From Gnetum montanum (taxonomy: Eukaryota; Streptophyta; Gnetopsida; Gnetales; Gnetaceae): a stretch of 64,000 nucleotides of DNA. Positions 20,340 to 32,966 of this stretch are shown here, in pieces; the stretch's first letter is position 1; each line of letters starts with the position of its first letter. The notes under the pieces were generated by a model, which saw only the letters and a program-made list of their open reading frames with translations, searched no databases and was not told the DNA's origin. The DNA lies in contig MNCI01033465.1 of the NCBI GenBank assembly GCA_015680685.1, forward strand, positions 6,491 to 70,490. Reading direction: 5' to 3'. The position numbers were made by a program, and so were the translations under genes.

Positions 20340-23165
20340 TTCCTAAAATGATCCTTCGTGATCTTGCACAGATAGACATGATGCAGCTATATGTTGAATA
20401 TGTTGTGTGTGATTACAACACAAGGGATTACCATCCCACAGTAGTGCAACATTTAAGGGACTCACAATAGGAGAGCCACCATACATCGTTGAAGGGCAAA
20501 GGACCCCACAATGCTTCGCCTATCATAAGAGAAATTAAGAGTGGTGAACCTATCTCAATAGACTCTCCACTAAATGATGTTCCCCCTCCTAATGATAGTG
20601 AGGAGGTAGGGTATCAGAACCTTTACTCCACGATACACAACCCTGGTTTTGATTCCCACGGACACCAAGTGTTCAATGAGGGAAGACAAACATAAGATAA
20701 GACGAGCATTCTGATTGTCATCACGATTAGGGTTGAGACCATCGAAGAGAAGGCAAGGAACATCGTCATGGTGATGGTTCCCCTTCCTCTTCCCATTCAT
20801 CGCATCATTCACCCTCTCCTTCCACATCAGGATGTAGTCACCAAGAGCCCAACCGTGAGGATAGGGGTAAGGATAAGCAAAATGAGAAACCTCAACGAGA
20901 GAGTCGAGAGCAAGGACAAGGGCATTCTAGAGAGTCAAGGCATAGAAGGAAAAGTAGGGAACCACGTAGGCATCATAGACGTCATGAGAGAGATGATCAT
21001 GATGAGCCCCTACTTGCAACCTAGAGTATGTGAGAAATTATGGAGGCAGCTAGAATACCTACAAGGCACCAAAAAGATAGCCGGATCAAGAGAATAGACA
21101 TTAATAATATCCCACGATTTGAGAGGGGATACAATGCTGACCCACAAAACCATTTACAAGCATTCCACAATGCCTGTGCCTTGCAGAACATCGAAAATGA
21201 GTGGTAGAAGTTAAAGTTGTTTCCTAGGACACTCATAAAAGAAGCAGAGAGTTGGTGCTGGTCCTTAGAATCAGAAACCATTAGAAGGTGGAGTACGATG
21301 CTAGAGTTGTTTAACAATAAATACCAAATGTACTCCAGAGTGTCCAACTTGTGTAAGCAGATCCAAGGATGGAAGCAGGGTAATCACAAACCCTTGGATG
21401 CTACCATGGGCTGATATTATGCACTGCTACATCATTGCTTGGGCCATGGTTATGCACAACAAGATTAACTTTGCCATCTCGTAGATGGGCTAAGACATGA
21501 AACTAGGAGAACCCTTGGGACATATGCCCAAGGGAGATTATCTGAACTTAGATCCCATGAAGTTCATAGATTGTTGGAGCAAGTAGTTAAAGAAGAAGGG
21601 GAGCTACAGAAAAGAGAAAGCATGGAAGAGTACAAACGCAATCCTTCCCTTCGAAAGAGGGAAGTGAGATTTTGTGATGCAGAGGATGAGTCACCACTCA
21701 AAGGGTTGGTGAATAAAAAAACCTTGCCGCTTTAGAAATTAACAATGAAAGTGGCAACTAAGGTAGATCAAATACAAGACTCCTTAGATAGTAGACTTGA
21801 ACTTGTCCTAAAAATCGTAGAGGAGTCTAAGGAACGAAGTAGTGACCATGATAAGAAAAAGAAGAAAGATTCAGACCATGCACGTAACAAGGGTAAGGGA
21901 AAAATGACTATCGCTGATGAGGTTGTGGATTTAGATACAAAAAATGATGGTGGATGTGAGATCTGCCAATATGACCATCCTAAGGGATGTTGCCCAATAA
22001 TCTCACATCTATAAGAGTCTAGGGTGTATGCACTTAACCCAAGACTTAACAAATGGCAAGCACCCCGAAGGTTATCTTATCCCCAAGGTAACCTGAGGTA
22101 GTTCCACCAATCATTAACATATTATCCAAGTGGAACTTCGCCACAACCTATCAGGCAACACCAGCAGTGGCAACACCCACGGTCATGGGGGATGCCACTA
22201 CCTAGGCAACAATACCCTTACCAGCAACTAGACCTGTATGGCTATTACGTGCAGTAGCCGGTTTCTCCAAGTGACTCTATGGGTCACACAACCCCACAAC
22301 ATCACTATCAAGTTCGGGAGTATTTTAGGACTCCTTCTCCTCTAGGAGACACAACACATGCATACTATCCTACAAATCCATCTGCATCTTTTACACCGAT
22401 AGTTCCAATGTGACCCACTTCAACAATGGAAGGGGAACTCCCCACTCAACCATAGCAACATAATGCTATGAGAGCTGTAAAACTTTAACTCACTGCTGGT
22501 TCTGACAACCGCACGAAGAGAAGATCTTTCTTCAGAACCAAAAGCCCAAATAAGCTCTCACAACCACAAGTGGTTGGCTCTATGACCACTCCATCAAGAA
22601 AGGCTTCGGAGCTCCCTTCAAACCAACAACAGAGCTTAATGCATACGGTTATGTTAACACATACCGTTACTGACTGGATCAAGGTGGGCCATCTTCCCAA
22701 GAAATTCTCTAATCCTGGAAGCCTCCTAATCTATCTCCAAGTCACTGGGAATGAACCACATAAGGCTTTTCTTAACTCAGGTTCCGAAGTTAACTTAATC
22801 TCACGAGAAATGTATAAATCCTGGAACCTTCCTCCACTCAAGAAGAGAAATATTCAACTAGAGCTAGCTAACCAGTCCATCATCATTCCCTTGGGATTAG
22901 TGAAGGACATCATTACCCAGATGATTTCCTAGTGATAGAAGTCAACAGTAATAAAGGGGGCTTCCCAATTATAATGGGGAGGGCATGGCTCAGCACAATC
23001 AACGTGTGCCTAGGAATCCGTGATCTTTCCTTGGAAATATCTAAGGAAAACATTTACAGAAATATCGAGAACAAGAAAGTTCCATGCATCACATATAGTG
23101 ACTTAGAGGGTGATGACATTGAGGAATGCTCAGCATCTCCTACATGCAACTGGTGTGCCTAAGAA
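20340..23165 (+). pseudogene. gag-pro: Element A gag and protease
   Basis: The gag starts near 20350 and includes a Ser/Arg/His-rich stretch (about 20735-20995). Its core (about 21095-21560) contains HLQAFHNACAL, TIRRWSTMLELF and a KQGNHKPLD segment, then a basic region and a Cys-His knuckle at about 21955-21995 (C-x2-C-x3-H-x4-C, CEICQYDHPKGCC). The retropepsin-like part (about 22640-23100) has LNSGSEVNLIS, so the catalytic Asp is Asn (AAC at 22774-22776), followed by IIMGRAWLS. Several in-frame stops are TAG or TGA. The order and motifs match the Athila-like gag-protease in element D at 46576-48720. No polymerase follows. Confidence 0.75.
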
Positions 23166-25321
23166 ACTCAAATGCAAAGGTGCCTATATGTAGCAACCAC
23201 ACAACAAGAGAACACCCAGTGGTTGATAGCTAATCAAGAGATCAACCCACCAACATGCATGGAATGAACTGGGGAAACAACTTGCACCCACAACGAAAGC
23301 ATAGATACATTAGAGTATGAGCGTCGCCAACTTCCAACCCTTAACTTGAGAACACCAATTGGGAGGAGTTGGACACTTTTAAGAAATTCAAATAGGCGCT
23401 TGCTATTTTGGATCTCTCCCTTTCAATTCAGTCATGAGGGAGATGGCCACCTATGCTAATCAATTGAGGCCCTCAATTCTTTTAAGTTTTTGTTTTACAC
23501 ATTTTTGTTTTGCACATTTTTGTTTTACAAATCTCTTTAACTTTTCTTGTTTTTTTTGTTTTACAACATCGTTTATACTTTTCATTTCTTTATGTGTGTG
23601 TGTCTTATCCATTTTGTTAAGTTTTTCATCCAATAAGTGATATTAAATGATGGTATGAACTATTTTCTATTGATTACTAATGTTTGGTTTTTACCTTTAA
23701 GTTTATGATGTTGATAATAAGGTATGGTTCTTTTGATATAGCAAGCAATGAGTTCACTTCATCCATACACCCATAAATTTCTATGGTCTCTCTCGGCTTG
23801 GAAATGTACAGTCCCTTTCCAAATAAGAACTATCAATGAATCAATGACTGGGTAATTCTTAAACTAAGGAAGGACTGAAGGATTGAAAATGGTGCGACTT
23901 CAAAGGAACTTGATGCATTTGTGTTGGCATTGTCTTGGGTGCTTGAATGTTTTCTTCTTGAGTTTTCCTTCCCATTCCAACATTGCCCATTATTGGGAAG
24001 CTGAGCTAATAAAAATAACAAAGTCTTTGCATGGTGTGGTTCTCACGTATAAACACATAAAACTAAAAAAAAAATAGTGAGAATTCAAAGCACACCCCTT
24101 AGACAAAATAATCACTTGGGCTACAAGCACTGGTTATGCAACTAAATAAAAATTTTCCCTCTAACTAAGGCCCTTCCTCACTTCCTATGTCCTCTTTCAC
24201 TTTGTCGGCATGTTGGTGGCTCTTTGGGTGTTGCATTCTTGTTACTTCAAGTGGATGGATTGGCCGAATGCATTAATGCGAAGTCACTGGATATGGTTTT
24301 TTTGAGGCTGGACTTGGAATGGGATCTACTAAGTCACATTAACCATGAAATACACAAGGGCTATACACCACCTTGTTCTTGGAATTCCATTCCATTCTCT
24401 TCTTTCCATCCTTCTCTCCATTGTTCATCTCATTGCCGGTTGTATCATTAGTGTATATTTTAGTTGACGCATTATTTTCTTTTTGGTAAATTCTTGTGGT
24501 TAAGACTTTAAATTTTGTTTCCAAATGACATTCCTAGAGCCTATGGACTCTTTGAATGTGGGATTGTTAGGGCATTAAGGGCATGAGCTTGCTTTGGGGA
24601 GAACCCACTGGCATTCCTATTTGGTGCATCAGTTAAATTCTTTCCCTTAACATTTTTTGCAATCAACTTTATTTTGTTCATTTCCATCTTGACATCCATC
24701 TCATCAACGTTAACGTTGTCTCTTTTTCTCCATCTTCCTTATTCCTTTAATTTTTTTCATTCTATCGCTACCGAAGGTTCGCTCTTAGTTATGGGGGTCC
24801 TGACCCAATTTTTTCGATTTTCTCCTAACCCCTACACCTTCGATAGTCAGCACTATTATATCTCCATACCTGTATCAGCCATACCACAACTCAGCCAGTG
24901 GACCTTTCATCAAACTAAGGTATCAACTACATTGTGATTCATTTACCCTTACTAATATAAAGACTATGTTGTGTGTGCAGATGGGAATCATACAACAATG
25001 GATTGGATCTGGAGGGAACACTTGGAATGGATCGGTGTTGAAGTAGCTATGCAAGGAATGAGATGGATGGCGTGCTTATGGATGGACAACAAAAGGCACA
25101 ATCTTGGCATTGGCAATAGTAGACTTCTTATCTCTCAGCTACCAAATAAGGCCTAATGTCAAATGTATAAAGTGTTCACTCTTGTTGTCGTGAACACCAG
25201 TTTTGTCATGTTCTGTAATGATGATCCGTTCACATGTCATCCCATTCACCATTAGTTCCATTCAAGTCAATAATCCCATACCTTCCCAATATTTTGTAAA
25301 GAACTCAAGAATAATTTTTTA
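23166..25321 (+). other. Element A 3' half without polymerase genes
   Basis: After a short stretch similar to the region past the protease in D (about 48870-49010), no RT, RNase H or integrase is seen. A TTTTGTTTTACACATTTTTG repeat lies at 23480-23580. Weak ORFs at 24224-24451, 24674-24937 and 24971-25156 are not recognised. It may be a private non-autonomous filler or a further decayed insertion. Confidence 0.5.
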
Positions 25322-25337
25322 TTTAGTCATGGGGGTA
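25322..25337 (+). other. Polypurine tract of element A
   Basis: TTTAGTCATGGGGGTA precedes LTR start TGATGGGATG. Near-identical tracts precede LTR-like starts at 39985 (TTAGTCATGGGGGAA) and 63412 (TTAGTCATGGAGGAG). Confidence 0.75.
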
Positions 25338-26148
25338 TGATGGGATGTGATATCGCATGGGCCACGATATCGCGTCTTCCCCTACAATATCACGTATGCG
25401 ATATTGCAGCTCGTCTCCAAATCTATAAATAATAGGTGGCTCTCCCTTGTTTCTCAATCTAGATCTAGACCTTGGCAAAACTCTGGCAGTTTTACCTCTC
25501 CAAAGATAGAATAATTTCCATGTGCCCGTAGTAGGAGTCTCAAAGTGAATGGATCTTTATTCGAGCAAATATTGTACCTAAGCACAAGTTTGTGTGCGGA
25601 AATAAAGAAGAACTTTTGGATAAACCTTACAGTGCATGGACTAAGCTAAATAGGACTTTAATTATTGTTATTTATTATTCATTATTTAAATTATTTATTA
25701 GTTAATTAAATCTTTCTCAACCCTTCTCTCCTAGTTAAGTGCATTCAGTACAACCGCTTCGAGCACATGTGTTACGCTTGGTAATCCCAGTAACGAATAG
25801 CGTTTGGTAATCCCAAAAGGTTGCATTGGCTCAGGGTGTGAATGGAAAGTGGGAATGGATATTGATGCTAGGCATTAGAACTTAGTTAGTTAAAGTTAGT
25901 TAGTTAGTCTCTTCACCCTTCACCTCTTAGCATAGGTGATAAAACATAAAAGATATAAAAATCACATACCTCAGACTCACTTAACCATACAATCGTGAAA
26001 AATACAAGTGAGTTTGGGAAGACAACGAATGATTAACCTTAAGTGTTCCATAAGGCATGTAGGCACTTAGTCTACGGAGTTTGATCGGATCGTGTGTGTA
26101 ACGCTCGTATTCGTATGGTTGAGTGTAGGGATACCTCGCCACTCATCA
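25338..26148 (+). repeat. 3' LTR of element A
   Basis: 811 bp, TGATGGGATG to CGCCACTCATCA. TATA-like box TATAAAT at 25424-25430. The last part resembles the end of the LTR at 39985-41251 (..GTATGGTTGAGTGTAGGGAT / ..GTATGGTTGGGTGTTGGAT.. then CACTCATCA), placing A and D in one family. Confidence 0.85.
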
Positions 26149-26153
26149 GACTA

Positions 26154-28153
26154 GGATTATATTTTCTACAAAAGTTTATATTATCCCTTAGGAGTAATGA
26201 ATCTTTCTCCATACATGTTTATAATGTTTCTCAACAAATAGAAGGTAAAAAAATCATCTAATGAATTGGGATATGATTTCTCAGTTATGAGAATGTACTA
26301 GTACTTAAAAAAATTACATTATTCAAATACGACACTTTTGGTAAAGTTAGCTAGGTGAATTATGAATGAAAATGTTGTGTGGTTAAAGTGATCAAGGTTA
26401 AATAATTGAACTATATTGAAAATCTTCTAAAATTGTATATTATGAGTGCATTTGCAATGTGAGTAACACTTGAAATACATGCAAGGATGAAAAATCATAG
26501 CATAAAATCTTAAAAATTTATTACATAAAATCTAAAGGTGGTGACGCTTATGAAAAATAAACTTTCTTTTATAGAATTCTTAGTTAAAAATGAATTTATT
26601 AGTTTTAAAAAAAGTGCTATTGATTTTTAAAATGTTTTTTTTAATTAATAAAAAAAGATAAATTTTAATGCAAATATGAATGATGATCATTATATATAAT
26701 TTCCGAAACTATGAATTTTTACCCTACCATTGAATTCTACATATTACAGAGTTTGAAAAGCTACAGATTAGACAATTTCTCCCAACAAGCAGCAAAACAC
26801 CACTTTCACACTAGGAGGAAACATAACCATCCACACTATAAGCATTGGCAGAGCACGACAACCAATGTGAGATGTGGTTGTAATTGCCATTTGAAATGTG
26901 GGCTTTCATGGATATTAGGTGGAGGAGGAGTTACACGGGAGTTATATGCAGCATGAGTAATGGTGGTGCTTAACGTGGTAGATAGAATGTGGGAAATAGC
27001 TGCAGGCTTGCAAACATTTTGTTGATAAAACATGGGCATTATTACATGAATTGTGGGGTGGTGGTGTAGCCATTACAGAATGTGGGTGTCATTATTGGGT
27101 GGCCACTATTTAAATAGTTGCACAAAAAAAAGTAGGATCTAGCAAGGGGGCTGGCACACTTTAGGGGAGTCTCTCTTCATTGAGCAGGTAGTAGCAATGG
27201 GAAGGATCGATCTTCGAAGAATTATGGAGTTGCTAGGAACCCAACATGCAGTGGTTTTTCTTTCTTGGGTGGAAATCTCTCTACACTAGTGGCATTAGAA
27301 GCTCTCCATCACCGACGAAGGCAATTGGGCACATTCGACAGCAATGTAGCTACAAATAGTAACAAGCTCTCTCTCTCTCTCAACATGAAGTGGTGGCACA
27401 GGAAGTTTCTTGGGCAATGCATGGTTGTTGATGCACTACCATAGCACAAGTGGCAGTAGAGGCCAAGGAGTGGCAGTGTCCTAGAAGCAGGAAAGACTTC
27501 TCTCTCTCCATTGGTGGCAACAGTGCACAAGAACTAGCAAGTAGTAGTTCCTTCCTTTTCTCTAGCGATGCATGCATGGTAGATAGTGGTAGGATTTGAG
27601 CAATGGTAGTTGCTACCCTACGCAAACTATGGCTAGTGAAGCCTTCTCTTCCTTCCTCTCCTAGTCATGTAATGGTAGTAGTGAGTAGTAGAGATAAATT
27701 TCTCCATCTCTTGCTAATGATCGTGAAGTGTGGGTGGTGCCTACAACAGGTAGCTTCCTCTTTTTTTCCAAACACGTGATGGTATAGTAATGGTAGTAGG
27801 CGATCTCTCTTGGTAGCTTGAGATCCAACTTCTTCTCTCTCTCGACAGCTACAAGCAATGTTGGCTATGGTGACATCCACAATAGATTGGCAACACAAAC
27901 AAGGATAGCAATGGGACTAGGGAAAAATTTAATTTTGTTGTTCCTTATTATTTTAGACAGTCATTTATTTTAAATTCCAAAGCATTCTAACTGAAATTCC
28001 TTTTCAGTCTACTATTTCCAAAAGGCCATGTAGCCCTCTACAATTGAGACTATTCTTGAGTTTCCGTACCCATATAGAAGGCACCTTAGGCAATAGTCTC
28101 CTCAAATGAGTTTCTTTCTCAGTGTTGGCGTGTCCAAATTTTATGCATCAACA
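26154..28153 (+). repeat. 5' LTR of C, second part
   Basis: Matches 33462-35145 along its length in the same order, including a (CT)n run (27364-27382 versus 34350-34382). The LTR ends TGCATCAACA at 28153. ORFs inside it on the minus strand (for example 27309-27898) are chance frames in the LTR, since they have no domain and are not conserved as proteins. Confidence 0.85.
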
Positions 28154-28773
28154 CCTTTTTGATGCTAGAAGAAGGGCCTAAACCTCTGACCTTTCGTTTT
28201 TCCTATATTAGTTTTTCTTACCACTTTTCTTGTGCCTATTTCATTTTCCAATCCTGTTTTGGAGCTTGCTAAACTTTTCCTCTTAAAATATTTTTTTTAG
28301 CCCTAATTTTAAAAAAATATATTACCTTATTTTTTGAAAATTTTTGTGTCTTATCACTTATTTCTAATTTTTTTAAAAAAACCCTCATTTCCTAGTCCTA
28401 TTTTTAGATTTGTATTTTGGCAATCCTTACCTAAGTCCTAACATTGGTAAGGTGGTTTTATTACTCATTTAATTTTAATTTATTTTCTAAATTTTTTTAT
28501 TTTACTATTTTTCTTTTAAATTTTATAATTATTGTAATTTCATGCATTTATTTTTCTTCAAAAAAATAATTTTTTAAAAATAGCATATTTTAGTGTTTTT
28601 TTTTGTAAAAAAAAATTATTATTGCAATATTTCTTTTAATTTTACTTAAGTTTATAGCTTTGTTTTAACATTTACAGTTTGTAAATTTTTGTTTTATGAG
28701 CAAACTTAACTATACCCCTAATTGACCAGTCACCTGTCTCTACATATTAAGGAAACAACAAGCTTTACATTTC
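28154..28773 (+). other. Leader of element C, with possible primer-binding site
   Basis: Seven bases after the LTR end, TGATGCTAGAAGAAGGGCC (28160-28178) could be a decayed TGG-type primer-binding site (TGG to TGA). Assignment to a tRNA is not possible from this alone. The rest is AT-rich leader. Confidence 0.4.
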
Positions 28774-30350
28774 TTGAGTTCTAGTCCTAGGAGAACTTGG
28801 ACTAGGATGACAACCAATCAACCCCCAGCTCCCTTGGTAAGCAATCCCTTCAACTTCATCAATTATTACGATATCCCAAAATCACTTCAGAATATAAATT
28901 TGTTCAATGACCCCACAATCCCTACTAGTGACACTTGCCAACACATACAATGTTTTGAAACCTTGCTAGGGGTCCACAACATTGTACAAAATGATGTGGC
29001 ATGTAAGGTGTTTGTGACAACATTTAGAACTAAAGCAACCCACTAGTTCTTGATGCTTCCAAATGCCTCCATTGACTCATGGCAAGAGTTCAAAAATAAG
29101 TTTTTAATACAATTTTACAAATTCACAAGCCCTACAATTGCATCAAGTAAATTCACAAGCTTAAGAAAATTACTTGGGAAAAATGTCAGGGATTACAACC
29201 TTTGATTCCTTCATCAGCTTACCTATGTGCGAAACAAGAGGCATCCACAACTCGATGGTATCCTCAACTTTTACCTCTTTACCATTGATCCATTCTTTGC
29301 CTATGCCATCAAATTGAACCCCAACATAATAAAAATACAGGAGGCAATCACTAAAGTCATGGGGTTAGAACAAATTACCCTCATGAATAGCATTCAAACC
29401 CAATTTTGGATGATGAGCATTACCAATCCTATGCAATCTAGCCCTCTAACTCTACCAACTTTCCTAATGGTCAATACTATGTTCTAAACTCTTGTTCCCC
29501 TTCAAATGGCTCAACCTAAAAATAGTTGCTTTCAAGGTCCCACATCTTCTAGATTCCTACAATCTAATACTAGTTTGAATGAGGATTAATCAAAGGCCTT
29601 AATTTAGTCCATCATAAACCCAAACAGGGTATCTAACCCTATTGAACCTACAACTCAAACTCAAAATCAAATGACCTAGATACTAACTTCACTATAAAAT
29701 CTTTCTAATGAAGTGGTTGAACTAAAGAGAAATAATAAAAAAAAGCCCTATACAACTGGAAAAGCCTAGCACATCAATCAATGACGAGTATTGTCACCTC
29801 CATAACACTAGGCAACATTATGAGAGGATTTGTCCCCAATTTTTAGCATTATATGATGACAACACCCAAGGTCAACAAAATGGGATGACCCTTATTATGG
29901 TCCTTCTTGTACCTCATGAAAGAAAAAATGAAGAGGTTTCTTCATTAGAACAAGTTATGGTAAATGACTCGAACCCACACAATGCTCACTACCATAAACT
30001 TAGCGACATCATGAATAACACACAACAATAAACTAGGAATGGTCTGTATACTCCTCTAAATAGAAGAGCTCATAGTCAAAACAACATGAATACTTAGACT
30101 AGGTCATCCCAAACAAACACCCCACGATGACCAAATCCACCTTCTATACTTAGAGGAACTCCACCTCAACAAGAAGCCAAAGATGAACATAAAACTTATG
30201 ATCTAGTTGAGGATTTCAAAAGGGTTAAAGCTAACATTTCAATGTATGATCTTTTACACTTTAATGAAATGAAAAAGGTGATTCAAAATGTAGTTCATCC
30301 ACCTAAAACTAGAAAAGAAAAATTATCAATCCCCAAAAAGTAAGTTCACA
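28774..30350 (+). pseudogene. gag: Element C gag
   Basis: A gypsy-type capsid frame. ASIDSWQEFKNKFLIQFY (about 29065-29120) corresponds to the 'W..L...F...F' core and a following LLGKNVRDYNL to the 'ESL.DY..RF' segment. A TAG lies in HQ/W-like positions (29044) and further stops follow. 29590-30350 is more eroded, with a TGA/TAG-rich stretch and no clear knuckle. Confidence 0.6.
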
Positions 30351-30429
30351 TTGCAGAAGGTCCTAACACACACTATCAGTATAGGACACAAAGAATTCTA
30401 TGTCAAATAAGAAATATCAATACCCTTTC

Positions 30430-30850
30430 CTGACAACCTTGATCATGTTAGGGATGAATGTCCACAATGGTTTGATGGATTCTCATGCAACTATTAGTGT
30501 CATGGCACTTGAGGTATTTAAGGATTTAGGAACATAAATGATACCACAAATGAAAAATGTGATTCAACTCAATGGGTCCAATGTTCAATGTACCTATGGT
30601 AGGGTCATTAAAAGGAGTGAAAGTGTAACTTAAATAATACCCTACATATACATGTTACACATATATCTTAGTAGTTGACATGTCACCCACTTATGGTGTA
30701 CTCTTATTTAGGACTTTTGGAGCTAAGTTTGGGGGGGCTTCTTTAGGTTAGATTTCTTAGAACTATTAATCCCCATCAAAGGAAAATCTGAATACATGAT
30801 CATACCAAGAGAACCTTTCTATAAGAAAATGGTTACAACCTTTGATTAGC
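30430..30850 (+). pseudogene. pro: Element C protease
   Basis: At 30470-30530 GLMDSHATISVMALEVF fits the retropepsin active-site strand, but the Gly of D-S-G is His (CAT). A later strand (about 30670-30730) carries VVDMSPTYGVLL-like residues, only readable with frame changes. Catalytic function is lost. Confidence 0.5.
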
Positions 30851-30861
30851 AAAATAAATCT

Positions 30862-31638
30862 TTGGAAAACCAAAACACTAACCTTTATATTGGAGTTATT
30901 AAGGTTGAGCATGGAAAACATGTTGTAAATGATCATGTGAGTGAAATTGCAAAAATAAATCCTTTTCCTCATACAGATTCCACCCAACCCTATCAAACTT
31001 CTAGTGAATGTGAAGAAATCTATGAAGATACTTTGCCTCATCATCAACATAATGGAAAGGGATTTCTTTTGAATACCCTGCCATCTCTAGGTAAGGATGA
31101 AGATATAAATGAGGCCCTATCCCTTAAAACTTTAGAAGGTGTCCCAAATCTTGATGACATATCCATTGAACATGTTTCTAGAGAAGTTGTATTCGATAAC
31201 TTACCAAGACTTAGACTTGTTAAACCTAAGATTGAAACTTGGATAAAAGAAGAACTAGATGAGCTTGTGGAATCTAAAATTATTCATCTTATGAAACATA
31301 CAAATTTAGTGCTTGACAAAAAACAAACAAGCAAGTTAAGATTAGGTCTTGATTTTCATAATCTTAAGCATTGACAAATTGTTAAATGATGTCTTGACAA
31401 GAAGTATGTTGGTGAAGTCTTTATGATAGGAGACCTAGTCCTGGAAAAAGGTAGAACATTTGATCAAGAAAATCTTCAAGGTAAGTTCTCTCCTATGGAG
31501 TCTGGCCCATTCCAAGTTAAAGACATCATTGGCCCCAATGTATATAAAATTTTTGATTTGCAAGAGCATAGGCTACCTAGAAATTTTAATGTGTTTCATC
31601 CAAATAATTTCTACTTAGGTGCCCCACGTGGACACTAG
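30862..31638 (+). pseudogene. Element C: RT start fused to integrase C-terminus
   Basis: The frame at 30862-31374 contains an RT lead-in (VKPKIETWIKEELDELVE) and ends within the first RT finger strand (LGLDFHNLKH). The next frame, 31423-31638, is the integrase C-terminal part: GDLVLEKG, then PMESGPFQVKDI, PNVYKIFDL and LPRNFNVFHPNNFYL. RT palm and thumb, RNase H and the integrase zinc finger and DDE core are all missing. The junction lies between about 31372 and 31420, which looks like one internal deletion of about 2.5-3 kb if the ancestor had usual gypsy proportions. Confidence 0.75.
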
Positions 31639-32951
31639 GTAGATTATTAATTGCATGTTTTCTTTTCCTTCACAATGCATTTCATTTGTATATAGTTGCA
31701 TTTGCATTTCCATCATTTCTTTCTTAGCATATTGGTTTTGGTTTTTGCTTTTCATGTGATTTTAATAATTATTATGGTCTTTTGAGTTACTATCAATTGG
31801 GTCATCAAAGCACCACTAGAAAATAATGTTACTAATTCTTTATATGATATTTCTTATTACTATTACATGAAGTCTCCTCTATATTATATATTTCAATAAT
31901 ACTATGATTCTTCCGAGTCTTTTTCAAAGTTTTAATGTTATTAGTTATGTTGGATTATGGAGCATGAGATTTGTCCTAACTTATCATGTAATCATCATGA
32001 TCATGTGAGTGTAGGATATGTGATGCTAAAGAATGGTTAGCCACAATCACTAGGTGACCTTGAAAAACTCCATTTTCCCTCTCCTAAGCCCTAGCCCTTA
32101 AGTGTGATGATCCATGGCTATCCTATGAACAATGGGGTGAAGTATGTTTCCACTTGAGAACCCTTAGCCATCTAGGAGGCCTACTATGATGCTATTACAT
32201 TTTAATTAAAGACACATACAACGAGGGTTGAACTGCACCATGGGCAAAGTTCTGAAAGGATCGTGTTCTTTGGAAATGTAGCTAAACAACCAAATTTGTG
32301 TTGGAATTCCTACCTTAAGAATGAAGTACATCGTGAGAAAATTTTTCTCAAAAAAGAAAAAAAAGAAAAAAAGAATGAGGACCATGTTCATTAGCAGTGT
32401 AATGAGTTCTTGAGTGTGATAGGGTATGGAAACTATCTTCACGCTAACCTCCATTTCCCCTTTTAAACCTATTTCCCTAAAATTCAAAAAAAAAAAAAAA
32501 GAGAGTAAATAATCCCTTTTCACCCATTCTTTTGCAAAAATAAAAAATAAAAAAAAATTAAATAAATCCAAAAGTTGTGACTAGCCATGATCTAACTTAA
32601 GCCTCTCCTCATTAAGTTTATTATAGGTCTTGTGCTCAATGTAGTCCACATGCTTTTAACTTTTACCTTGTGAGAAGATTGGGAATAAGATCATAATTAT
32701 CATATATATATATATGTAGTTAAAATAATAAATTATATATTTAGATTTTAATTAAATAAGATGGTGTGGTAAGGGTGGCCCACGTCTAGTTCTCTTTTGA
32801 TTATATGGTTATTTTAATCATGTTTAGATCAATACAGTTTACTTTTAAGTTTCCATTTTCTTCTTTTGTGATGTTTGTGATTCCCTATTTATTGCATCTC
32901 CTTTTAAAATTTCATCATTTTTGTTGCTCCTTCCACTTGCATGCAATTTTT
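31639..32951 (+). other. Element C 3' non-coding region
   Basis: No coding signal; several A- or T-runs and a TATATATATATG tract near 32700. Leads into the PPT. Confidence 0.5.
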
Positions 32952-32966
32952 AGTTTGGGGGCTAAG
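32952..32966 (+). other. Polypurine tract of element C
   Basis: AGTTTGGGGGCTAAG precedes LTR start TGTTGAGGTCAACC at 32967. Confidence 0.7.

Larger units (their letters stand above)
19978..26148 (+). mobile_element. Athila-like gypsy element A (gag-protease only), nested in the C LTR
   Basis: The ends are TGATGGG and CACTCATCA. Target-site duplication GACTT (19973-19977) / GACTA (26149-26153), one mismatch. Contents: a shortened 5' LTR (19978 to about 20330), gag-protease (20340-23165), a ~2.1-kb stretch without RT, RNase H or integrase, PPT (25322-25337) and a full 3' LTR (25338-26148). The 5' LTR lacks its 3' half and the primer-binding site. The gag and protease are homologous to those of element D. 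Confidence 0.85.

Noticed and set aside
27364-27382. (CT)n run as a functional GAGA element
   Set aside because: Present in both C LTRs at different lengths, which fits a simple microsatellite; no further support.
26836-27898. Several minus-strand ORFs with Cys/Met/Leu-rich peptides
   Set aside because: They lie inside the 5' LTR of C, the homologous 3' LTR does not keep the same frames, and no domain is seen.
32206-32571. A 121-codon minus-strand ORF
   Set aside because: Driven by A-runs in the 3' non-coding part of C; no domain.
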